From: Thermofilaceae archaeon
GTDB lineage: Archaea; Thermoproteota; Thermoprotei; Thermofilales; Thermofilaceae
Direction: 5' to 3'
DNA: 35,694 nucleotides
Assembly: GCA_026986905.1 (NCBI GenBank)
Contig: JALSNQ010000011.1
Span: 1 to 35,694 of the forward strand
This document shows positions 25,127 through 34,500 of the stretch, piece after piece. How positions within the stretch are numbered: position 1 is the first letter of the stretch; each line of letters starts with the position of its first letter. The position numbers were made by a program, and so were the translations under genes. The notes under the pieces were generated by a model, which saw only the letters and a list, made by a program, of their open reading frames with translations, had not been told where the DNA came from and ran no database searches.

Positions 25127-26431
25127 TCACCCTCTCTTCTCCAGCAGGGCGACAAAGAAGGCCGCAGTACCTTCCTTATCGGGGAAAAGCCTTCTATACT
25201 CACAGCTACCCTCATACCCGCATTCCCCTGGAAAATGCTCGCCCAGTCTTAAGGGTGCAAACCCACTCATCCCCCTGACCACGAATTCTCCCTCTTCGGG
25301 AAAAATAGAGCACGTGGAATACGCTAGGACGCCTCTTTCTGCAAGCCTCTCCGCCGCGGCTATAAGAATCCCGCGCTGAACCTCCGCATACCCCCGCACC
25401 ACGTCTTCGCCTATTCCCCACAGCGCCAGCCTCAGCCCAGGATCCCTGTTTATAGCGCCACTATTCGTGCATGGAGCGTCAACAAGTATACCGGGGAAGC
25501 AGCAGCGAAGAGGAGGTAGCGTCGAGTCGGCTACAACGGGGTACACGCCGTTGCACGAAGAAACGTTTACCCTAGCAGACCTCAGCCTGCGCTCGGACAC
25601 GTCTGTAGCCACCACCTCCACTTTACCCCTTGAACATAGAAGAGAGCTTTTCAGGAGGGGGGCTGCGGCTGCATCCCACACGGTGCCCCCCGCCCTCTGA
25701 GCCAGGGCCTCAACCACCGCGACGCTAGCCTTATCCTGGTAGACGCCCAGGTGTGAAGGTATCCTCGGTAGAGGCTCCCAGGGTTTTACAATAACTTCGA
25801 AGAGGAAATCGTAATCCCTGTCCCGCCTATACCTTATCCCCCTCCTCTCTAGGAAAAACTGGAGGCGGTCTAGGCTTTCACCAGTGGCAGGTCTAACCCA
25901 TGTCCTTCTCCTACTAAACGCGGCTGCAACCCTTTTAGCGCGGCTCAATCCAAGGTATTTTACAAGTGTTGAAGTCACCCTCGGAGGTAGCGTGTATTCG
26001 TACGCAATTCTAAGCGGTGCGGGGAACCCCCTTATCTCGTCTGAGAGCGATGATAGCAGTCTGCTTTTTAAAAGCGCTAGAAGCCTGTTCCCTAGAAGGC
26101 CGCCCCTAATCGAGGAAACCTTGCTGTAGGAAAAACCGTGCCTACGCACGAGTGTATAGGCTACACGGAAGGCGTTTACGCGTCTCATGGGAAGGCCCCT
26201 ATACCCGGCTCTTTTAAGGAGCAGGTCGGCGGGTGCAAAGCTTAGCAGCGTGCTCCACGCGAGCCTGTAGGCAACCATCCTTTCCAGGGGCTTGATCTTT
26301 TTGCGGGAAAACAGGGTGGAGGCGGCGTAGTCCAGAGAAAGCATGTGCCGCTCAATAGACTCCAGTATCAACGTGGCTGCCCGGAAAACGCTTGGGGTCA
26401 CGTCTTCCTCCGAGATAAAGGGGTATTCCAA
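25127..26431 (-). CDS. NOL1/NOP2/Sun-family (RsmB-like) RNA m5C methyltransferase
   Basis: NusB-like N-terminus; ILVDAPCTNSGAINRDPGLRLALW (motif IV), LAYSTCSIFPEEGEFVV (motif VI catalytic Cys). Confidence 0.8.
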   Translation of the reverse strand: MEYPFISEEDVTPSVFRAATLILESIERHMLSLDYAASTLFSRKKIKPLERMVAYRLAWSTLLSFAPADLLLKRAGYRGLPMRRVNAFRVAYTLVRRHGFSYSKVSSIRGGLLGNRLLALLKSRLLSSLSDEIRGFPAPLRIAYEYTLPPRVTSTLVKYLGLSRAKRVAAAFSRRRTWVRPATGESLDRLQFFLERRGIRYRRDRDYDFLFEVIVKPWEPLPRIPSHLGVYQDKASVAVVEALAQRAGGTVWDAAAAPLLKSSLLCSRGKVEVVATDVSERRLRSARVNVSSCNGVYPVVADSTLPPLRCCFPGILVDAPCTNSGAINRDPGLRLALWGIGEDVVRGYAEVQRGILIAAAERLAERGVLAYSTCSIFPEEGEFVVRGMSGFAPLRLGEHFPGECGYEGSCEYRRLFPDKEGTAAFFVALLEKRG

Positions 26432-26434
26432 GGC

Positions 26435-27280
26435 TCACACTCCGCCTACTAACAGGTGTGCTAGAAAGCCTACATAGTACAACGTGAACACTATAATGAA
26501 AGCCCTCTCCTTCGGCATATCTTTATGGACACTTATAGCCGCCGTCAAGAGCCCCAGCGACCCTACCTGCAGTATCCTGAAGACAACGTTTCTTGCGAGC
26601 GGGTCTCCTATAGCAATGTAGAGCAGCGGCGGGGCCATGTAAACTGGCAAAAGAGCCGCCCCGAGCGCCCCTAGAAAGTCTATCTGAAAAACCCTATGGA
26701 ACCCCATCGTCCTAGATAGGAACTCCACAAGCGCAACCGCTACAGCCAGGCCCCCGAGGAAAACGGCTGCACGTATATACAGCGGCGCCGCCTCTAGGGG
26801 CAGGTATTCTAGCAGAAAAAACGCTCCCCTGGTAACGAGGGAAGATAGAATGCCAGCCACTATAGCAGCGGCGGCTGCGACCGCGCCCAGCACTCTTTGC
26901 TTATAGAAAAACGACATGAACTCTATGGGCACGAGGATGGAGAGGACGTATTTTTCCAGCACGCCTCCAGGCTTCTTCGATATGTAGGCCTTTAGTACGG
27001 GCTCTGTTTCACGTATCCACCTGTATAGTTTTATGCCCTCCTCGGTCAAATAGTATCTTCTCTTCTCGTTCTTGGCGACGAATCCCGCTAACCCGTCTAG
27101 ATTGTAGTAGAGATTCCCGACGCTAACCTTTAGCGCACGTTTCAGCTCCGAGAATGAAGCCTCGCCATGCTCCCCCAGGTAGGCGATTATTCTCCGTTTA
27201 TGTTGGTTCCCTATTATCGAATAAATAGAGTCAATATCCAACGCTGCCTCTCTGGCCTCGGAGCCTCCATCGGGCGACAT
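26435..27280 (-). CDS. Membrane-anchored winged-helix (ArsR-like) protein with several TM segments
   Basis: IYSIIGNQHKRRIIAYLGEHGEASFSELKRALKVSVGNLYYNLDGLAGFVAKNEKRRYYLTEEGIKLYRWI, then hydrophobic helices to the C-terminus. Confidence 0.7.
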   Translation of the reverse strand: MSPDGGSEAREAALDIDSIYSIIGNQHKRRIIAYLGEHGEASFSELKRALKVSVGNLYYNLDGLAGFVAKNEKRRYYLTEEGIKLYRWIRETEPVLKAYISKKPGGVLEKYVLSILVPIEFMSFFYKQRVLGAVAAAAAIVAGILSSLVTRGAFFLLEYLPLEAAPLYIRAAVFLGGLAVAVALVEFLSRTMGFHRVFQIDFLGALGAALLPVYMAPPLLYIAIGDPLARNVVFRILQVGSLGLLTAAISVHKDMPKERAFIIVFTLYYVGFLAHLLVGGV

Positions 27281-27323
27281 CAGAAAAAGAGTTGAAAAAG
27301 CCTGCTATTAAAGCTAGTCTAAC

Positions 27324-28142
27324 GTGGGGCCGGCGCGGGCGAGCAGAGGCAAATTATATGAAGCCGTCGCAGTGGAAAAAATTGCTGAGCAGATGACGCT
27401 AAGCCCCCTGGAAGTAAGGATAAGGAGGAGCGAGGAGATAGAGGAAAGTATAGGCCTGCTGCCCGACGAAGTAAGCCTAGTCACGTTTAGAGTCATGAAC
27501 CCGCGCATAGTCGCGGAGATCGGAGCCTACGAGCTACTAGACCTGGCCGAGGAGCACGGCTTGAAAACTTCCTCAGTGAAGATTTCGGGGGCAGACGCGT
27601 TGAGCGACGAAGACCTCGAGAAAACGGCCTTAATGGCAGGCGAGACGGAGACTAGGAGCGTGATACTAGAAGTCGGAGACGGCGTCGCACGTAGGCTTGG
27701 TCGACTCTTCGACACGTTCACCGTGAATAGGGCAAGGGTACTCCTAGACCCACCGCCCTCCACTGTAGGGGAGCTATATAATGAAATAAGAGAGTATATT
27801 GGAGGAGTGTTCTGGCTATCGCTTTCTGAGGAGCGCTTCCCCGACACTTGGACGCTGATCTCGACGCTAAACAAGTATTTCAGGCTTGTAAAATCAATCT
27901 CGATAACAAATGTAGACGAGAAGGGAATCGGCCGGCCTATACTTAAACCGGGCAAATATAATAACCCCGCTCTTATAAGGCACGCGCTGGAGAGAGGGTA
28001 CGACGAGGAGATAATACTAAGCCTAAGGGAGCCGCTGCGGGTAGAGGACGAGTACCCGGCCTTTAAGGAGTATATACGGGGTATAGAGGAGAAAGTGTCA
28101 GCCAGAACCATCTTTGCTTCCCGCGGGAAGCTCCACTTCTAG
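27324..28142 (+). CDS. Conserved hypothetical protein, possibly TIM-barrel (sugar isomerase-like)
   Basis: 272-aa ORF with alternating beta/alpha pattern (VSLVTFRV..LLDLAEEHGLKTSSVKI..SVILEVGDGVARRLGRLFDTFTVNRARVLLDPPPS..KSISITNVDEKG); GTG start. Confidence 0.55.
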   Translation: MGPARASRGKLYEAVAVEKIAEQMTLSPLEVRIRRSEEIEESIGLLPDEVSLVTFRVMNPRIVAEIGAYELLDLAEEHGLKTSSVKISGADALSDEDLEKTALMAGETETRSVILEVGDGVARRLGRLFDTFTVNRARVLLDPPPSTVGELYNEIREYIGGVFWLSLSEERFPDTWTLISTLNKYFRLVKSISITNVDEKGIGRPILKPGKYNNPALIRHALERGYDEEIILSLREPLRVEDEYPAFKEYIRGIEEKVSARTIFASRGKLHF

Positions 28143-28532
28143 GACTATCCTACCTATATACCCGCATCTCAGGCAACGGTAGAGAGTAGGCATCAGGCCT
28201 GCGACATTCGCGACCACGATCTCGGTCGACCCGCATACAGGACACACGAGAACCCTACGGCCACTAAAACCCGACTCGACTTCGAGCTGCAAGGGCTCAT
28301 TTTCCACGGCTATCTTCGTTTCTGGCACGCCAAGCCTCTTGAGCAGTGTAACGGCTTCCTCCTTCTTCTTGACCCCGGGGGCTACACGGCATATACCGTC
28401 TCCTTCCTCCTCCACGCCCCCTATCTCCAACTGTTCTGCAAGGCACGAGATATTACCGCATGTCGACTCAATGTAGACGATTCTCCCTTCCTGGTAAATG
28501 TTGAAAAAAGCGTCGCTAAACTTGCAGGGCAA
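28098..28532 (-). CDS. Uncharacterised zinc-ribbon protein
   Basis: RRVLVCPVCGSTEIVVANVAGLMPTLYRCLRCGYIGRIVLEVELP; its start directly abuts the upstream Hsp20 stop. Confidence 0.65.
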   Translation of the reverse strand: MPCKFSDAFFNIYQEGRIVYIESTCGNISCLAEQLEIGGVEEEGDGICRVAPGVKKKEEAVTLLKRLGVPETKIAVENEPLQLEVESGFSGRRVLVCPVCGSTEIVVANVAGLMPTLYRCLRCGYIGRIVLEVELPAGSKDGSG

Positions 28533-28979
28533 TTACTCCACCTTTATCTCTACGCTCTTCCTCTCGACAGGGATCCTTATCTCTAGGACGCCGTTGCGGA
28601 AACGCGCCTTAATGTCCTCCTCCCGTGCTCCCGGAGGAAGCTTTATCTCAAGCCTGTACTCTGTCACCCTGCGCCCCCTAAACAGGGTTATGTCATCCAT
28701 GCTAACCGGGCGTTCTAGGCGTGCATGGAGGGAAAGCCTGCCCTCGGTAAGGTACAACGAGATGTCGTCTTTGCTCCTCACGCCCGCCAGGTCGACGCGA
28801 ACCACAAACTCGTTGCCAACCCACTCTGTCTCGTAGAGGGGCTCGAGGGCGCCGCTCTCGATATCATATATAGGCTTGAGGAACTCCTCCTCTATACGCG
28901 CCATCTCTTCCCTGATCCTCCTAAACTCCTTCTCAAGCTCTTCCAGGTACCTATAGAACCACTCCTCCACGGCCACCAC
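28533..28979 (-). CDS. Small heat shock protein, Hsp20/alpha-crystallin family
   Basis: ACD pattern VRVDLAGVRSKDDISLYLTEGRLSLHARLE..YRLEIKLPPGAREEDIKARFRNGVLEIRIPVERK with IPV motif. Confidence 0.92.
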   Translation of the reverse strand: MVAVEEWFYRYLEELEKEFRRIREEMARIEEEFLKPIYDIESGALEPLYETEWVGNEFVVRVDLAGVRSKDDISLYLTEGRLSLHARLERPVSMDDITLFRGRRVTEYRLEIKLPPGAREEDIKARFRNGVLEIRIPVERKSVEIKVE

Positions 28980-28980
28980 C

Positions 28981-29793
28981 CTACGCGTATAGCGCCGGAA
29001 CAGTAAACTCGTACTCCTTCCCGGAGCCCTTCATAGCCTCCATGGTGCGCTTCATCAACTCACGCAGCTTTATACGTATCTCCTCCTCCTGCTCGAGAAG
29101 CTTTGTAACGTCTACCTCATGCCCTATGAAGCGCCCTAAGACTTCTAGGGTCGCAGCCGCCGCTCCAGGATCAGGATAGTTGAAGAAGCACTCGGAAAGC
29201 AGGGCATATGTCTTCACTCCGCGCTTGAACCCCTCCTTCAATATCTGCGCGTATATGCCCCCCACGAAGCCGTCGCTCAGGGGCTCCACGCCGCGTGCCC
29301 TAGCCGCCTCCATGACCTCTCGGCTTATCGAGGCGACGTAGGTCTTGGGCTTCTCTATCTTCATCCTGTTGGGGACGGCTATCCCCCCGAGAAGTATTAT
29401 CTCCCTAGCCTTCACGTCTAACGCCTTTTCGACTATGATCGACGCTAGCTCGTGTATATGCGCTGGCGGCACAGCTACATCCGCGTGGAGAACAACTATG
29501 TAATCGTTACCCTTGTAGCCCCCATATATCCTTACGGGAAAGTGGGGCTTGCCCTTATGGAAGAGTATCACGGGGGGCAGCGCCGGAGAGTCGACATATC
29601 CTATCTCTTCAAGCTCGAAGACCCTTACTAGGTGGGAGGTCGATATAGGGCCTACGAGCCCGACGTCAGGTAAGCCTACAATGATGAACGAGTTCTCCGG
29701 GATCTCCTTCTTTAAATTGATTTCCCACCTGGTCTCGCCCAAACTTCTCCACCATGCTATTACTGCCACGCCGCCTATAATTACATCTGCCAC
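28981..29793 (-). CDS. PAC2-family (proteasome assembly chaperone-like) protein
   Basis: FIIVGLPDVGLVGPISTSHLVRVFELEEIGYVDSPALPPVILFHKGKPHFPVRIYGG...IILLGGIAVPNRMKIEKPKTYVAS. Confidence 0.88.
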   Translation of the reverse strand: MADVIIGGVAVIAWWRSLGETRWEINLKKEIPENSFIIVGLPDVGLVGPISTSHLVRVFELEEIGYVDSPALPPVILFHKGKPHFPVRIYGGYKGNDYIVVLHADVAVPPAHIHELASIIVEKALDVKAREIILLGGIAVPNRMKIEKPKTYVASISREVMEAARARGVEPLSDGFVGGIYAQILKEGFKRGVKTYALLSECFFNYPDPGAAAATLEVLGRFIGHEVDVTKLLEQEEEIRIKLRELMKRTMEAMKGSGKEYEFTVPALYA

Positions 29794-29832
29794 GGCGTCC
29801 GAGAAAAATCGCTGCAGTGGAAAGGCCGCACC

Positions 29833-31065
29833 TTACCTTGAGTACTTCCTGAGAACCTCTATTACTGGCAGAGTGCCCTTGACTAGGTACTCTATCAGTG
29901 CTCCACCACCCGTGCTTACATGCTTCACTTTATCAATGTAACCCAGCTTGCGGGCTGCCGCTAAGGTGTGCCCCCCACCTATGAGCGTAAAGGCGTCGCT
30001 TCTAGCCATGGCTTCAAAGACCTCCACCGTGGCCTTTTCAAAACCCGGCTCCTCGAATACCCCCATTGGACCATTCATCACTACTGTCTTCGCACCCTCT
30101 ATTTCCTCGGCATAATTTCCCGCACTTTTCACGCCAATATCCCATATGGGCTGATCTACAGGTAGCTTCTCCACATCTATGTCGACTCTCCCTTCTCCAC
30201 TTTTTATAGCAACGTCTACGGGGAGTACGACCCTGTCGCCGTATCTCTCTAGAAGACCCCGTATCTTGTCCACTAGGCCTAGGAAGCCCTTCTTCTCAAG
30301 AACCTTCACGTTGGGCTCCCCCAGGTCGACGCCGGAGGCGTAGAGGAAGAGGTTCGCGACAAGTCCACCCGTCAACACCTTGTCCGCTATTCCCTCCTCA
30401 AATACTGTCTGCACTATATCTGCGCTATCCTCCGCCTTTGCGCCCCCTAGTATATAGATGCAGGGCCTCTCCGGCTTGTTTCTAACCCTCCACAGCGCAC
30501 GGATCTCCCTCTCCATCACACGGCCGGCCACGTAGTGTGGGACTACAGGCGCAAACCCCACCATGGAGGCGTGGGGTCTATGCGCCGCGGCAAAAGCGTC
30601 TACAACGTATACGTCGAATAGGGGGGCAAGCTCCCTTACAAGCTCGCCCTTCGCATGAACCTCTGGATCAGCTTTCTTCGTCTCACCCGGCCAGAACCTA
30701 ACGTTTTCGAGCACGAGTATGTCGCCAGCGCCCAGAGCCCTAATCGCAGCCTTAGCTTTTTCACCGAAGATATCATCCACGTACCTCACCTCTCTACCCA
30801 GAATGGCTGAGAGCCTAGCCGCGTGCTCTTTGAGGGGGACAAAGTCTGGCTCCCCTTTACGGCCCTGATGGGCTAGGATGACGACCCTTGCTCCACGCTC
30901 TGCAAGCTCTTTTATGGTGCTCTCGCCATGTATTCTAATCCTAGTGTCATCGAGTATTCTGCCACTCTTAGGATCGATGGGAGAATTAAAGTCGACCCGT
31001 ACCCCTACCGTCTTGTCCCGCACCTCCACGTCATCCAGGGTTTTTATACCAAGTTCTTCTATCAT
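29833..31065 (-). CDS. pgk: Phosphoglycerate kinase
   Basis: VGVRVDFNSPID; VILAHQGRKGEPDFVPLKEHAARLS; YILGGAKAEDSADIV; VVMNGPMGVFEEPGFEKAT; TLIGGGHTLAAARKLG. Confidence 0.95.
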   Translation of the reverse strand: MIEELGIKTLDDVEVRDKTVGVRVDFNSPIDPKSGRILDDTRIRIHGESTIKELAERGARVVILAHQGRKGEPDFVPLKEHAARLSAILGREVRYVDDIFGEKAKAAIRALGAGDILVLENVRFWPGETKKADPEVHAKGELVRELAPLFDVYVVDAFAAAHRPHASMVGFAPVVPHYVAGRVMEREIRALWRVRNKPERPCIYILGGAKAEDSADIVQTVFEEGIADKVLTGGLVANLFLYASGVDLGEPNVKVLEKKGFLGLVDKIRGLLERYGDRVVLPVDVAIKSGEGRVDIDVEKLPVDQPIWDIGVKSAGNYAEEIEGAKTVVMNGPMGVFEEPGFEKATVEVFEAMARSDAFTLIGGGHTLAAARKLGYIDKVKHVSTGGGALIEYLVKGTLPVIEVLRKYSR

Positions 31066-31156
31066 GCCAACACCAGCTAAAAATACATGTGCAGAGGTTT
31101 ATAGGCTCCGCCGCCAGAGAAGAAAATTATTATAAAACATGTAAAATTAAGCAACA

Positions 31157-32302
31157 CTATACGCCCAACGCTGCCGCTGCGAGCTCTACGGAATCCACGC
31201 CCAAGTCCTCCGGCACGCCACCGTACTCTAGCACCGCCATAGCCAGGAGAAACCTTGCCTCCCGCTCACTAAGCCCCCTCTGCCTGAGGTAGAAGGCGGC
31301 GTCCGCGGGGGGAGCCATGACCGCCGTCGAGTGTCTAGCCTCTCTCACATCCCCCGTGTTGACTTCCAGCACGGGAACCGAGTAACCCCTACCTCCCTCG
31401 TCCAACACGGTGACGTAGCTTTCAAATACGGCGGACGCGTTGCGTGCAGCCTCGTTGACCCTTGCAACGCCCCTGCTTACAAGGTAGCCGCTGCCTCCCA
31501 CTAGCCCCCTAGCCCTAACCGAGCCCTCACAGTCCTTCCCGTTAATAACTACGTTCAATATACTATCTATCTTCTCCCCGCTTACCGAGACTAGTCCTGC
31601 CCTGGTCGAGGCCTTGCCCCCATCTCCTTCCAGGAAAACGTCCTCTCTGTCGTGAACCATAGACCCTCCTAGAACCGATAAACCACTTTCTAGAGAGGAG
31701 CCGTTCCCCAGTACTACGAGCCTTCTAAAATAGACAGCTCCTTCCCCCAGGTTTAGCGTAGACATGCGAAGACTCGCCCCGTCCTCAACTTCCACTAGAA
31801 GAGTCGCCGTGGTAACGCCTCCTACCGGCGTATACGTGACTATGGGAAGCCTCGACCCAGGCTTCTTCACGCGAACCTCCACGTGGTATCCCGAATATCC
31901 GTTCCCTCCCCAGAGGAAAACAGGAGCGCTGCCGCCGTCGAGTACGAGCCTCAACCCAGTGCACCACCTAATCCCGTGTACCGCGTCGAGGCGCCCCTCT
32001 ACCGGGAACCTCCACGGCTCCCCGCTAGGCCTAAGTTCCTCCACCTCAACGCCTGTACCTCCATTAAGGGTAGCCTTGCAGGGCTCCAGCACGGCCACGG
32101 GGTCCAGGCCGGGTCTCAGTGGAGGCTCCACGCCTCTCTCCGCGTATTCCCTGCTCTCAGCCGCGCTCAGCACACGCCAGTCTGTGTAGTAGGGATGCGT
32201 GGGGGAATCCTTTACACGCTGATAGGGGAGACGGCTCGCAAGCTCCCTAAGCTCTTCCCTAGACAGGGGTTTACCCAACCCCGCCCAGCCTCGCGAACTC
32301 AA
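31157..32302 (-). CDS. sufD: SufB/SufD-family Fe-S cluster assembly protein (SufD-like)
   Basis: C-terminal FYLRQRGLSEREARFLLAMAVLEYGG; beta-helix SufBD core; third gene of a sufC-sufB-sufD array. Exact start uncertain (overlaps sufB by 32 nt as given). Confidence 0.82.
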   Translation of the reverse strand: MSSRGWAGLGKPLSREELRELASRLPYQRVKDSPTHPYYTDWRVLSAAESREYAERGVEPPLRPGLDPVAVLEPCKATLNGGTGVEVEELRPSGEPWRFPVEGRLDAVHGIRWCTGLRLVLDGGSAPVFLWGGNGYSGYHVEVRVKKPGSRLPIVTYTPVGGVTTATLLVEVEDGASLRMSTLNLGEGAVYFRRLVVLGNGSSLESGLSVLGGSMVHDREDVFLEGDGGKASTRAGLVSVSGEKIDSILNVVINGKDCEGSVRARGLVGGSGYLVSRGVARVNEAARNASAVFESYVTVLDEGGRGYSVPVLEVNTGDVREARHSTAVMAPPADAAFYLRQRGLSEREARFLLAMAVLEYGGVPEDLGVDSVELAAAALGV

Positions 32303-33695
32303 CCTCTATCACCCTCCTAAGCACGAGTGCGTATTCGAACGGCAGGTCCGCCATAACGTCTTCGAGGAAACCCATCACGAGGAGGCTCGTCGCCTCTTGC
32401 TCCGTGAGGCCCCTCTGGCGGAGGTAGAATAACTGCTCCTCGCCTATCTTACCCGTGGTGGCCTCGTGCGTCACCTGCGCCGTGGGCTCATCGACCTGGT
32501 TATGGGGGTACGTGTAAGCCACGCTCTTATCGTCGAGGATGAGCGACTGGCACTCTACGTGGGATCTAGCGTGCTTGGCGCCCTTCGCCACCCTTACTAG
32601 GCCGCGGTAGATGTTAACCCCTCCGTCGACGCTTATGCTCTTGTTGATTATCCTACTCCTTGTATAGGGGGCTAGGTGCAGCATCTTGCTGCCACTGTCC
32701 TTGACATAGGGGCCCTTAGCGAGTTGAACCACGATGCTGCTACTAGAGGCCCTGGCTCCCCTTAGAACTGTGGAAGGATAGGTGTACGTTATCTTGCTCC
32801 CTATACTCCCCTCAATCCAGTCTATCCTGGCGTCCTCTTCAGCTATACCCCTCTTATTGTTGAAGTTGACAACATTCCGGCTCCAGTTCTGAAGAGTAGT
32901 GAACTTTACCGTCGACCCCCTGTGGGCGTAGACCTCGACCATGCCGTCGTGGAAACTGTATCCCTTAAACATGGGGGCGCTGCACCCCTCGACGAAATGT
33001 ATGAAACCGCCCTCCTGGGCGACTATCAGCGTGTGCTCAAACTGTGACTCAAGGCTCCTCCCTATGAGGAAGAATGCCTCGAGAGGCTCGGGAACCCTAA
33101 CGTGGGGAGGCACATACACGAAGGCCCCGCCACTCCACAGAGCATAGTGGAGCGCCGCAAACTTATGGTCCGAGGCCGGGAAGACCCTGCCAAAGTACTT
33201 CTTCACGAGGTCGGGGTACCTCTTCACGGCCTCATCCATCGGGAGCATTATTACTCCCTTCTTGCTCAGGAGCTCCTTCACGTTATGGTACACGGTCTCG
33301 CTTTCAAACTGCACGTTAAGCCCGGCGAGCATCTTGGCCTCCAGCTCCGGTATACCGAGCTTCTCATAGTACTTTCTTATCTCGGCGGGCAGGTCGTCCC
33401 AGCTCTTCACGGGCTCCTCAACGTCGGGTTTTACATAGTGAGCAAGCTCCTCAAGGTCTATCTCCTCTATGCCGTAAACCCAGTTAGGCGTAGGCAACTT
33501 CTCGAAAAGCTCTAAGGCTCTGAGCCTTAGCCTAAGCATCCATCCCGGCTCCCCCTTCACCCTGGAAAGCTCCTCCACAAGCTCCCTCGAGATTCTTCCC
33601 CTAAACTCTAGCCTAGCCTTGCTTGGCGCCGCATAGCCCAGTATCTCCTCGGGAAGCCTTTCGGGAAGAAGCCCGCTGACCTCCGTCTTAACCAC
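32271..33695 (-). CDS. sufB: Fe-S cluster assembly scaffold SufB
   Basis: SDHKFAALHYALWSGGAFVYVPPHVRVPEPLEAFF; FVEGCSAPMFKGYSFHDGMVEVYAHRGSTVKFTTLQNWSRNVVNFNNKRG; FYLRQRGLTEQEATSLLVMGF. Confidence 0.95.
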   Translation of the reverse strand: MVKTEVSGLLPERLPEEILGYAAPSKARLEFRGRISRELVEELSRVKGEPGWMLRLRLRALELFEKLPTPNWVYGIEEIDLEELAHYVKPDVEEPVKSWDDLPAEIRKYYEKLGIPELEAKMLAGLNVQFESETVYHNVKELLSKKGVIMLPMDEAVKRYPDLVKKYFGRVFPASDHKFAALHYALWSGGAFVYVPPHVRVPEPLEAFFLIGRSLESQFEHTLIVAQEGGFIHFVEGCSAPMFKGYSFHDGMVEVYAHRGSTVKFTTLQNWSRNVVNFNNKRGIAEEDARIDWIEGSIGSKITYTYPSTVLRGARASSSSIVVQLAKGPYVKDSGSKMLHLAPYTRSRIINKSISVDGGVNIYRGLVRVAKGAKHARSHVECQSLILDDKSVAYTYPHNQVDEPTAQVTHEATTGKIGEEQLFYLRQRGLTEQEATSLLVMGFLEDVMADLPFEYALVLRRVIEVEFARLGGVG

Positions 33696-34455
33696 CCCTC
33701 GGCGTGAGGGCCGAGTAACCCTTCTCCTCTATCGCCTGGGCAAGCTCAGGGCCTCCACTAGCAGCCACTTCACCGTCCACGAGAACCGTCACGGCGTCCG
33801 GAACCACGAATCGGAGGAGGCGTGCATAGTGCGTGATCAGAAGTATACCCTTACCCTTCTCGCGCAGCTCGTTTATTATCTCGGCAACAACGCGTACACC
33901 GTCTATGTCGAGCCCGGAATCCGGCTCGTCGAGTATAACCAAGTCGGGGTTAAGTACCAACACTTGGGCTATCTCAGCCCTCTTCTTCTCGCCGCCGCTG
34001 AACCCCACGTGGAGCTCCCTGTGAGCATACTCGGCGCTAAGACCAACCCTTTCGAGCGACGAGATAAGCCTCTGATACACACGGGGGTCGGCGGCCTTTG
34101 TAAGGGACTCTACACCCATCCGCTTATTGACGGCCACCATCATCAGTGTGCTCAGCCTCACACCGGGCAGCGGTGGGGGCTCCTGGAAGCCGAGAAATAT
34201 CCCCTTAAGCGCCCTCTCCTCGGGCTCAAGGCCCAGTATATCCTCACCCTTATACCTAATCGTGCCTCCTACGACGCTGTATCCGGGCTTTCCAGCAATT
34301 GTGTATGCAAGCGTGCTTTTCCCACTGCCGTTAGGCCCCATTACCGCGTGGAGCTCGCCCTCTCTAACACTTAGAGAGACGCCCCTCAGTACGTCTTTGT
34401 CCTCGACTTTAACCTTTAGCCTATCTACACGTAACAGCGGCTCCCCGCTACTCAC
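33688..34455 (-). CDS. sufC: Fe-S cluster assembly ATPase SufC
   Basis: VMGPNGSGKSTLAYTIAGKPGY; FLGFQEPPPLPGV; FSGGEKKRAEIAQVLVLNPDLVILDEPDSGLDIDGV; GTG start. Confidence 0.95.
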   Translation of the reverse strand: MSSGEPLLRVDRLKVKVEDKDVLRGVSLSVREGELHAVMGPNGSGKSTLAYTIAGKPGYSVVGGTIRYKGEDILGLEPEERALKGIFLGFQEPPPLPGVRLSTLMMVAVNKRMGVESLTKAADPRVYQRLISSLERVGLSAEYAHRELHVGFSGGEKKRAEIAQVLVLNPDLVILDEPDSGLDIDGVRVVAEIINELREKGKGILLITHYARLLRFVVPDAVTVLVDGEVAASGGPELAQAIEEKGYSALTPRGG

Positions 34456-34487
34456 GGGTTATCCCTACCGTAATAAAATGACACTGG

Positions 34488-34500
34488 CATAAAATTATGG
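34488..34500 (-). promoter_or_regulatory. TATA-like element for the sufCBD operon
   Basis: Minus strand CCATAATTTTATGC about 35-45 nt upstream of the GTG at 34455; an alternative is CATTTTATTA at 34471-34480. Confidence 0.4.

Noticed and set aside
27527-28111. 194-aa minus-strand ORF opposite the 272-aa gene
   Set aside because: Ser-rich shadow; the plus frame has the better protein-like pattern and a start beside a divergent promoter.
31764-32320. Plus-strand ORFs opposite sufD
   Set aside because: Ser/Pro/Thr-rich shadow frames of a confidently assigned SufBD-family gene.
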